DNA from: Microdochium bolleyi
Taxonomy: Eukaryota > Ascomycota > Sordariomycetes > Xylariales > Microdochiaceae
Assembly (NCBI GenBank): GCA_001566295.1
Contig: KQ964248.1
Span: 1,488,001-1,552,000, forward strand
Direction: 5' to 3'
DNA: 64,000 bases
The position numbers were made by a program, and so were the translations under genes. This document shows, piece by piece, positions 56,805 through 64,000 of this stretch (positions within the stretch are counted from its first letter, which is position 1; the number at the start of each line of letters is the position of its first letter). The notes beneath the pieces are model-generated. The model saw only the letters and a list, made by a program, of their open reading frames with translations. It did not search any database and was not told the DNA's origin.

Positions 56805-57995
56805 TCACCCAAGACTCCTCCCCGATGACGTGAAAAACGACGCCGTCGTCGACGAACCCCAGGACGACGACAAAGACGCCGCTGCCGACGAGAACAGGTC
56901 CTCCTCCACATCCACATCCACATCGGGCTTCTCGAAGCCCAGCTCCATCACGCCTCGATACCGCCCGACCTCGGTGCCCGGGGGACTCATCATGACGCGC
57001 TCCAGCCACCGCGCATACCCTTCGAACCCGCCCGTGCTGCCCGTCACCTTTGCCCTGCCGACCCCTCGCACCCCCTCGAACAGGCGGACGTGGTCGGGCC
57101 CGTTGCCGCGCCAGCTCGCCTGGCTGACGTCGACGGTGAGCTCCGCCAGGCCGGAGAAGTGCCGGGCGGCCTGGCACGCGGAGAACTGCGGGTCCGTGTC
57201 GAGGCGCAGGCGCACGAGGAACCTGCGTATCAGGGAGCGGATGGCCGGGCAGTGCTCGGCGTGGGTCACGGGCGGGTAGGAATCGGAGAGGCGAGGAAAA
57301 GAAGTCAGCAGGGCGCCCGGGTGCGAGAGGAAGGTGTGGCTCGAGTACAGGACCGGCATGGCCTCGTGGTGGATCTGCCGGGATGTGCGGAGGATGGCGG
57401 CCGCGTTTCGGCGGGGGTTGCCGTCGTTGTTGCTGTTGTTGTGACTGTGGTGGTGGTGGGTTGATATAGACATGGCTGATATATTTGTTAATGATGATGA
57501 TGATGATGATGATGACGACGATGATGATCGTGCTGCTGCTGCGATACGGGCTTGGGTCTCGCGGTAAGACAAAGGATGGCCGAAGGCTGTGTACGCGAGA
57601 TAGAAGCACGGGGTTACGGGCTGGGGGGAGACTGGGCTGTCCTGCGGGGCTTTGCTGTTGGTGCTGGTGGTGGAAGAGGAGTAGGAGGAGGAGGGCTGGG
57701 TAGCGGACATTGCTCTCACGGCGTCACAGAGCGGCGGGGGCTTGGGGGTGTAAGTACCATCGAGGAAGGGCTCGACTAGGAGGTGCTTGTAGACCTCGAG
57801 CCGGAGCTCCAAGGGCAGAGTCAGGAAGTCTGCAGCCGGCACGGGCTCCGGGGACGGGCCCGCAGCGGAGAGCACGGGGCGGGTCGTCATGTCGGCGGCG
57901 GCGGTGGTGGTGTCGTTGTCGTGCCCGGCGGCCGGAGCGGTGGGGCCGGGTCCGGCGGGTGGGGAGGGCCGAGGGCCTTGGAGAGACGACGACAT
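56805..57995 (-). CDS. 2EXR/F-box-like fungal protein with poly-Ser tract
   Basis: Single exon, 396 aa, ATG at 57995 (MSSSLQGPRP). Residues about 55-80 (DFLTLPLELRLEVYKHLLVE) match the short helical motif at the start of many fungal 2EXR/F-box-like proteins. A second family feature is ILRTSRQIHHEAMPVLYSSH at about 205-225. Between them lies a low-complexity insert with a run of 12 Ser and a His/Asn-rich stretch, encoded partly by an ATG/GAT triplet tract. The rest is probably a folded domain ending near GVMELGFEKP, followed by an acidic and Ser-rich tail. Such proteins are numerous in filamentous fungi and mostly uncharacterised. A role as F-box-type adaptor is possible but not shown. Confidence 0.7.
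   Translation of the reverse strand: MSSSLQGPRPSPPAGPGPTAPAAGHDNDTTTAAADMTTRPVLSAAGPSPEPVPAADFLTLPLELRLEVYKHLLVEPFLDGTYTPKPPPLCDAVRAMSATQPSSSYSSSTTSTNSKAPQDSPVSPQPVTPCFYLAYTAFGHPLSYRETQARIAAAARSSSSSSSSSSSSLTNISAMSISTHHHHSHNNSNNDGNPRRNAAAILRTSRQIHHEAMPVLYSSHTFLSHPGALLTSFPRLSDSYPPVTHAEHCPAIRSLIRRFLVRLRLDTDPQFSACQAARHFSGLAELTVDVSQASWRGNGPDHVRLFEGVRGVGRAKVTGSTGGFEGYARWLERVMMSPPGTEVGRYRGVMELGFEKPDVDVDVEEDLFSSAAASLSSSWGSSTTASFFTSSGRSLG
57494..57525. repeat. ATG/ACG triplet repeat coding poly-Ser
   Basis: Run of ATG triplets with ACG interruptions; read on the minus strand it codes the 12-Ser tract of the 2EXR-like protein. Confidence 0.9.
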
Positions 57996-59869
57996 GGTGG
58001 CTGGCGGCAACGACCCGCGATGTCGCGTGGGCGGCTCGGGAGGAGGTGGAGGTGCAGAGGACAGAGCCAGAGACCGATGGACTGGAAAGGCCCCCGGCTA
58101 GTCGGGACTTGTCGCCGTTGCTTATCGGTGGTCGTCCGCGCCGAGGCGATGCAATGCTGGCGGAGTGGGGTCTTCTCCAACTCCAAAAGTCGTCGATCGA
58201 GGAGACGGCCGAGCTAACAGTGCTAGTCCAATTACGGCAGAAACTCGGTGGTTCTTATGGCTTGGAGCTGCGAGGGCGGCCCTGTGTGCTTGCGAGAAGC
58301 AGGAGGTACGGTCGTGGCTTCCGTGGGGGGTCGTGAGTGTGCGTCTGGAAGCTGCTTGTATGTCGTTGTGCGTGGATCCGACAAGCTCAAAGAGGTCTGA
58401 TGCACAGGGGGATTGATTGCTGGCCGCGAGATAGCAATCGAGACGTGTGCGAGGAGTATTGCAGAGCAAGCGAGGTGGTCAGCGACTGTTCACGCCCCCG
58501 GTTGCTGAAGGCCAGCAGCAGGAATGAAGGCCAGCAGCAGGAAGCGGTTGAGAGTCTCGACTTCTTGTAGGCTTCGAGGGCGAGACCTGCATGGACAAGC
58601 AGCAAAACACTGGAGAGCATCACTTCCAAGCCGCCGCAAGAATGTCTCGCCATATATATTTGTACAATTCCGTGTTTGGCCAACAACGTGTCGAGCCGTG
58701 CGGCGGCTGAAAAGCAATCTCACCATGTCCCGCCCGTGCTGGTTCGACGATTGTCACTGGGCACCTGTACGCGCTGGGCAAGACGCTGGCTCGGCTTGCC
58801 GTCTTGACCTGCAGAAAAATGCAGGCACGTCGGCGCACACCGCGCCCCTTATCATCGCATGTTGCCCGCGAGGGAGCTGCGTGACAGGCATGGCTGGGTT
58901 GTTGGGGGTGGTCGCATGTCGCCATGTTCCTTAGGGTACCCTACGCTTATCTATAGCTCATAGGCCAACTTCAGTTTGTGGCGTGACTCATGCGGTGATC
59001 TTATTTCCGTGGTGCGTTCTGCTCAATTCTTACAGCTGGAAAGAAGTCGTGTTGTGTGAGCAGGACACAATGGTTGACGCAGAGACTGTGGTGTCCACAG
59101 GGCATCATGGACATAGTAAATCGCCTTGTAGATGTTCCTGGGTCCAGAGCACATCATGCAGGCCAGAGCGCACTTTTCTTTTTACGCAGGTCGCAATCCT
59201 CGCGGTGGGAGCATCTTCGAAGAGCCCCAATGCAGCCAGCCAGATGACAGACAGGCGGGCTCTGTTTGCCTCCGGCAGTCCAAGAGAGCTCTCCTTGCAT
59301 CTGCATAGTAGAGATGCAAGGTGATATGGTCGCGAACTCCCGACTCGGTGTGGCCAACCGTACGATGCGGTGGATCATGTCAGTCTGCAGTGATCTTTCT
59401 GGTCAGGGCCTGCTTCGGGATACATGCATCGTGCCGCGCTGTGCATGTGGTCAACAGGTGTGCGGGTGAAACCGATGGACTGCCACCTCTGCAGCTTTCG
59501 AGCCTGAGTGACGACCTTCCGTCACAGGACCCGTGGACGCGTGATGTTGAAGGGGGGATTACGGAGCACGCGACGCTCGTCTCCCATCACGTCAGGAGCG
59601 CAGCGCAGGCAGCCTTCGGAACTCGGCTTCTGCCAGCCCCACATTGATGAACCTGGCATTCTTCTTTGTCCCATACCCTAGGGTAGGGCATGGTCCCTTC
59701 TCTGGGGCGCAACGACGATGGCCTCTTTCAGCCCTCAGCTCGCTCTTCCCCAACGACACCGCATCGCCAACCACGCCGCCGCTCCACACGCCTGCGGCAT
59801 GCCGACACCTCGAGACCCTTGCTAGAACCGGGCTTTCGCCCTCCGCACCATCCACACCCTCACTTCACC
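57996..59869. other. Divergent intergenic region between 2EXR-like and cystinosin-like genes
   Basis: 1.9 kb holding two outward promoters. Nothing else recognised; ORFs are without similarity. Confidence 0.6.
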
Positions 59870-60775
59870 ATGAACAACCTCGAGATCCTCTCAGCCCTCT
59901 TCGGCTGGGTCTACTTCTTCTGCTGGAGCGCCAGCTTCTACCCCCAGCCCATCCTTAACTACAAGCGCAAGTCGACTGCCGGCTCCGTCATCGACTTCCC
60001 CTTCATTAACACCCTTGGTGAGTACCTTACGTCCGGTGCGCACGGGAGGATGCCGCGGTGGCTGACAGGTTCTCTCTCTACCCACACAGGCTTCCTCGCC
60101 TACTTCATCTCCAACAGCGCCTTCTACTGGTCGCCCTTGATCCGCCACCAGTATGCCCTGCGAAACAAGGGTCTCACTCCCACCGTTGCCTTCAACGACA
60201 TTGCCTTCGCCGTGCACGCCACCATCATCAGCTTCATCCTCGTCACCCAGTACATCGTGCCCTCGTGGTGGGGCTTCGAGCGCGCCCCGGGTACCAGGCC
60301 ATCGCGCCTCATGCTGGGCATCTTCTTCGGCTCCTTCGTCGGCGTGGGCATCATGATCTTTGTCGTCGCCAGCGTCCCGCCCGACGCGGACCCAGCCACC
60401 AACTGGGCCTGGCTCGACGTCATCTACACAATCTCCTACGTCAAGCTGATCATCACCATCGTCAAGTACATGCCTCAGCTCGTGTACAACTTCCGCAACC
60501 GGAGCACAAAGGGCTGGGCTATCGGTGGCATGATCCTCGACTTCGCCGGCGGCATCCTCAGCATCGCGCAGCTCGGCATCGACTCGTACCTCCAGAACGA
60601 CTGGTCTGGCATCACCGGCAACCCGGTCAAGTTCACCCTGGGCAACGTCTCGATGATCTACGACGTCTTTTTCATGCTGCAGCACTACTGCTGGTTTGCG
60701 GACAACAATGGCGACAAGGACCCTGAGCGGGACGCGCTGCTTGACGGCGAGGAGGACCGTAGACGTCTAGACTAG
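59870..60775 (+). CDS. Cystinosin-like PQ-loop lysosomal/vacuolar cystine transporter
   Basis: Two exons, 59870-60017 and 60090-60775; 277 aa. Seven hydrophobic segments and two PQ-loop repeats are visible: WSASFYPQPILNYKRKSTAG followed by SVIDFPFINTLGF, and KYMPQLVYNFRNRSTKGWAI followed by GGMILDFAGG. The Asp after the second PQ motif is the residue type coupled to proton movement in cystinosin. The family (human CTNS, yeast Ers1) exports cystine with protons from the vacuole or lysosome. The C-terminus is acidic and ends without an obvious GYDQ-type sorting motif. The 72-nt intron is a multiple of three with no in-frame stop, but GTGAGT and CACAG splice sites and homology across the junction support its removal. 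Confidence 0.92.
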   Translation: MNNLEILSALFGWVYFFCWSASFYPQPILNYKRKSTAGSVIDFPFINTLGEYLTSGAHGRMPRWLTGSLSTHTGFLAYFISNSAFYWSPLIRHQYALRNKGLTPTVAFNDIAFAVHATIISFILVTQYIVPSWWGFERAPGTRPSRLMLGIFFGSFVGVGIMIFVVASVPPDADPATNWAWLDVIYTISYVKLIITIVKYMPQLVYNFRNRSTKGWAIGGMILDFAGGILSIAQLGIDSYLQNDWSGITGNPVKFTLGNVSMIYDVFFMLQHYCWFADNNGDKDPERDALLDGEEDRRRLD

Positions 60776-61250
60776 ACTGTGAGCAGGAAACCGTTGAGCA
60801 ATCAACGCTGCTGTCATGTATATACGACGGAAACGTACAAATTTCATGCCTGAGCATGGTGCAACATCTGGTTGCCCGGCTAATTTATGTGAGGGATGAG
60901 CATATCAATCTCCTATTGCGTGCGTGTGGTATAACCATTAAAGAAGTCGTCGCATTTGGAGTATGTGAGACCCCCGGCGGCTTCAACGGACAACGGGACC
61001 TTTATTCCTTCCCATTGGCAGGCGTCCTCCGTGCCTGCCCACCCAGCACGACCATGCAAACTCCGTCGCACCTTCTCTGCAGCTTTGCAACGTCGCAGAC
61101 AAGTCGTCGAGGTGTTTCGCATGCACCGCTGTTCCACGCTCCGACACTCTCCTGCACAACACCCAAGGTTGGAGCTTACAATCATCGTCATCCATCCACA
61201 TCTTTTGGTCTCGCGAAGGCAGGACAAGTTCTTATCTCCCATACCGCAAC
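60776..61250. other. Short intergenic region
   Basis: 3' flank of the cystinosin-like gene and upstream region of the Skp1-like gene. Nothing recognised. Confidence 0.6.
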
Positions 61251-62099
61251 ATGCTTTCCAAGTCCAGCGTCGTGGCAGTGCCACTGCACCGCCTTGCCGA
61301 TCTCCCATTCGGCCACGCCGCCTCGGCCCAGCCAAAGTCTGAAAAGATAGACGAGGCCCGACACGCCAGGATGCTGGCAATACGCCGGGGTTACAAGACA
61401 CCAGCTGCTTACAACGAGCACCGTCACACGTCGAGGATTGAGCCGCCCTTCCACGTCGGCACGCCCGAGGAAGCCCAGCGCTTCCCACCCACGGCCCAGC
61501 GCAGCATCTGGCTGAAGTCAAACGATGGCTACGTCTATCGTGTGTCTCCAGATCTCGCCAAGGACTCCTGTCTCATCTCGGACATTACCGGAGAGCTGTG
61601 CATTGGCGGCATGACCGTTGACATGGCTATCCCTCTCCCCAGCGTGAACGGCCAGACACTGACACTACTGTTCGAGCTGCTCAATGGCCTGCTTGTCTCA
61701 CAGAGGCTGGAATACGCATCGTCTTCCTTCTATTCGACCTTTATGAGATACCGTCGATCCCTCGATGGCCGATCACGGTCGCCCCTGTCCAGAGAGTCAC
61801 CCACCCGTACTTCTCCGCGACTGGCCTCGAGAGTCTCCAAGCCAGCGATGCGAGGCCGGTCGTCCGCCGCGCATGGGAAGCGCCAGACGTCACCATCGAA
61901 GAGCGATGCCATGGCAAAGTGGCTCACCTAGATGGAAGATATTGACCTCGACACGCTCTTCAACCTGTGGTCGGCTGCAGACCTTCTCGAAATTGAGCCA
62001 TTCATGTTCGAGTGCAACAAGGCCATTGACCAGAAGCTGAGGAACTCGAAAACAGTGGGTGGTCTCGATGTCTATTCACGAAGCCTCCGCAAATGCTAA
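61251..62099 (+). pseudogene. Skp1/BTB-like protein gene interrupted by an in-frame TAG
   Basis: One frame is open from ATG 61251 to TAG 61929-61931 (226 aa) and continues at once from ATG 61932 to TAA 62097. Before the TAG is a Skp1-like N-terminal half: SIWLKSNDGYVYRVSPDLAK and IPLPSVNGQTLTLLFELLN. After it, MEDIDLDTLFNLWSAADLLE then IEPFMFECNKAIDQKL matches the second Skp1 half (DTLFELxLAANYLDI). The Trp three codons before the TAG also fits Skp1 spacing. A Ser/Arg-rich insert of about 50 residues separates the halves. The tail lacks the usual C-terminal F-box-binding helices, or these lie past an unrecognised splice at GTGGGT. No in-phase consensus donor pairs with the TAG as acceptor. 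Either a decayed Skp1 paralogue or a mis-sequenced or unusual gene. Confidence 0.6.
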
Positions 62100-62688
62100 T
62101 AGGGGAGACCAGCACAAGTGCTAAACGCAGTTCCTCGTGGACGGAAGGAGCGCCCTCGTAGTATGGCCGAGGGGGACTCGATCGGGGCATGGCCACACAT
62201 CCAGTTTTTACCAAGCGGGACTGTTTGTCTTATTGGACGAGGACTGATTCACTCTTTATGCTGTACGGGTTGTAAAGGAGGAGCAATGTTCGGCGGATGA
62301 TCGAGCGTACTCGCGACCAGGCCACACAGCTGTCAAGCTGTCCATATCGTACTCGTAGTCATCTTCTACATTGACCAAAGAGGCATCACGGGCAATAGCA
62401 AGAATATGCCTTTCGCCCACAATGTTTATTCTCACTCGGATGCACTTGCGAGAAGTGGAGCACCATCGCGCCGTTCTCTTGTTGTAGTTGTGCTCAGCTC
62501 TCTGGGGTATGTATGATCGAATCATCTCTTGTCGTTTCAAGTTCGTCAGATGCGAATGCGTGACGGTTTTCCACGTATAAAAGCAATGGGCTCACACAAC
62601 AGGCTGTTGAGCCTTCCTTCCTCAGGCCATGGTAAGCTTCTTGCCTGCTCCTTCTTTTTCGTGTGAAGTAGGTCTGGCCGGACCTCAC
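62100..62688. other. Intergenic, between the Skp1-like gene and the XlnR-type regulator
   Basis: An 88-codon minus-strand frame from an ATG near 62525 is open, but has no similarity and mixed codon use. Otherwise 3' flanks only. Confidence 0.5.
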
Positions 62689-64000
62689 TTAGAGCGCGAG
62701 ACCCGTCGACCCGTTGCTCCACCTGTACAAGGACAGCGCCCTCCTCCGTGCCTTGCTCTCCTCCACGTTGGACGTGCCGGCGCTGCGGACACTGTACAGC
62801 GTCGAGCGGAGGACTTTCCGGAACCGTTTCTGCATGGGGAGGGGGTGCACATTGTCAGCTTTTGTCATGGCACAAATCTTCATTCTCTTGCATCGTCCTC
62901 TTTGAACGGAAAAGAAAGAGAGAGCAAGGAAAGCGAGAGTGAGTGCATGGGTGGAGAGAGGAAACGTACCTGGAACTCGGTGCTCAGCGTGACGACGCAG
63001 ACCTCGTGGGCGCGGATGATGATCTCGCACGCGCGCTCGACGTCCTCGTTGAGTCCGATCTGGGGCATGCGGTCGGCGAAGAGCAGCAGGATGAAGCTGC
63101 CGTGCAGGAGGTAGATGCCGAAGAGGTAGGGCATGAAGGAGAGCTCCGGGTCGCACGCGAGGATGCGGGACACGGCATCGGACGCGGACACGGCGTGCGA
63201 GGCGCACTTGATGAACCCCACGCTCGGGATCCAGCCGTCGCGGTTGTCGAGCATCGAGGGGGCGTCCCACTTCCCGTGCAGCAGCACGTGCAGGACGTGC
63301 AGGATGAAGGAGGAGTAGGCGGTTACTAGCTGGGCTTGGGCGTGACGGCGGGGGTGGTTAGTGCTGGTGTTGGTCTGGTTGTTGTTGTTGATGTTGTTTA
63401 TGTTGGGGAGGGGGTGGGATGTGTTGCCGGTGGTGGTGGTGGGAGCCGGGGCGGCGGAGGTCGAAGAGGTCGTGGTTGTGGCGGTCGTTATTGGCGGCGT
63501 GGGAAGGGGCCGAGCTGCTGGTGGCGGTGGAGAGAATGAGGCGTATGAATGTGACTGTGACTGTGACTGCGATCGCTGCTGCTGCTGAAGATCCGTATCA
63601 CGCGGAGTCGGTGCGAGCGGCCCGGCGGACCCGGGCGTGCGGACCTGGCTCGCGGGTATTGACGCGCCGTTTAGGGCGTCGACCTCGTACCTTGCAGCGA
63701 GGTCCGCAATACTCTGCTCGCACGTGTCCATGACCTGCTCGACGACCGTCGTGAAGGCCTCGTGCTCATCACTGGTGCCGCCGCTGCCGCCACTGCCGAA
63801 CCTGGGGTGGCATTTGAGACGGTGCAGCTGGATCACGTCCCCGAGGATGGTCATGAGCGGAAGGAACCACTCGAAGAAGCTGATGCCCAGTATCCGCGTG
63901 GGCGCACCGAATGCCCGGCCGGCGTACTGCTGTGCCCCGTCGTGGGTGTCAAAGAAGGGCGACGCCAGCGACTCCCACGCGTCGTCCGGCAGCGGCGCGT
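62689..64000 (-). CDS. XlnR/XYR1-type Zn2Cys6 transcriptional activator, C-terminal part
   Basis: Partial: exons 62972->64000 and 62689-62829, intron 142 nt with GTACGT donor and GCAG acceptor. The N-terminal zinc cluster lies beyond the window. The visible part is the fungal transcription-factor middle-homology region: SFFEWFLPLMTILGDVIQLH, HGKWDAPSMLDNRDGWI, CDPELSFMPYLFGIYLLHGS, RACEIIIRAHEVCVVTLSTE, and the end RALSLYRWSNGSTGLAL. This succession is that of XlnR/XYR1/XLR-1 and AraR-like regulators, which switch on xylanase, cellulase and pentose catabolism genes. Between the Cys-rich helix block and HGKWD lies a long low-complexity insert (Gln/Ser, Thr and Asn runs). The exact orthologue (XlnR versus a related pentose regulator) cannot be settled without the DNA-binding domain. 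Confidence 0.8.

Noticed and set aside
61741..61925. Alternative frame (+1) over the SR-rich insert of the Skp1-like gene, with fairly protein-like codon use
   Set aside because: It needs two frameshifts to join the Skp1-like halves, has no similarity I recognise, and the main frame aligns with Skp1 right up to the TAG.
62256..62525. 88-codon minus-strand frame
   Set aside because: No similarity, mixed third-position bases, no splice partners. Not supported as a gene.

Overview
The window looks like a chromosomal segment of a filamentous ascomycete, most likely a Sordariomycete. The reasons are GC-rich coding sequence, short GT-AG introns (mostly 55-80 nt) with CTAAC/CTGAC-type branch points, and a set of fungal housekeeping genes plus fungus-specific families (an XlnR/XYR1-type regulator, a fungal rhodopsin-domain membrane protein, a 2EXR-like protein, CYK3). 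I see no prokaryotic features, CRISPR array, rRNA or convincing tRNA. All gene models were built by eye from splice sites and family knowledge; nothing was searched.

Left part (0-18.5 kb): a 6-phosphofructo-2-kinase whose phosphatase half has lost its catalytic His (-), TOM40 (+) in divergent orientation to it, an acyl-protein-thioesterase-like protein that seems to lack its whole catalytic triad (-), VPS68 (-), the SMI1/KNR4/GS-1 cell-wall regulator with a 5-nt first coding exon (-), and the exocyst subunit SEC8 (-).

Middle (19.4-25.5 kb): a tandem, same-strand cluster of BTB/POZ genes. It holds three multi-exon genes and one truncated copy. Exons of 127 and 82 nt and the intron phases are shared, so the cluster arose by local duplication. 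Two copies carry a C-terminal CxxC...CxxC zinc ribbon. In the third copy the same ribbon is still readable but lies just behind an in-frame TGA. This is the most unusual accessory region in the window.

27.9-35.8 kb: the cytokinesis gene CYK3 (-) and a germinal-centre-type (Sid1/SepL-like) kinase (+) diverge from one intergenic region, an arrangement suggestive of shared control of septation. 37-39 kb: an MFS hexose transporter (-). 42.1-43.9 kb: the APC/C subunit Cut9/Cdc16 (+).

Right part (49-64 kb): a seven-TM fungal rhodopsin-domain protein (+), the EF-hand mitochondrial aspartate/glutamate carrier (+), a 2EXR-like protein with a poly-Ser tract (-), a cystinosin/PQ-loop transporter (+), a Skp1-like gene interrupted by an in-frame TAG (+), and the C-terminal part of a XlnR/XYR1-type Zn2Cys6 regulator running off the window (-).

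Genes are separated by long intergenic stretches (up to 5.4 kb at 43.9-49.3 kb) in which I could support only simple repeats.
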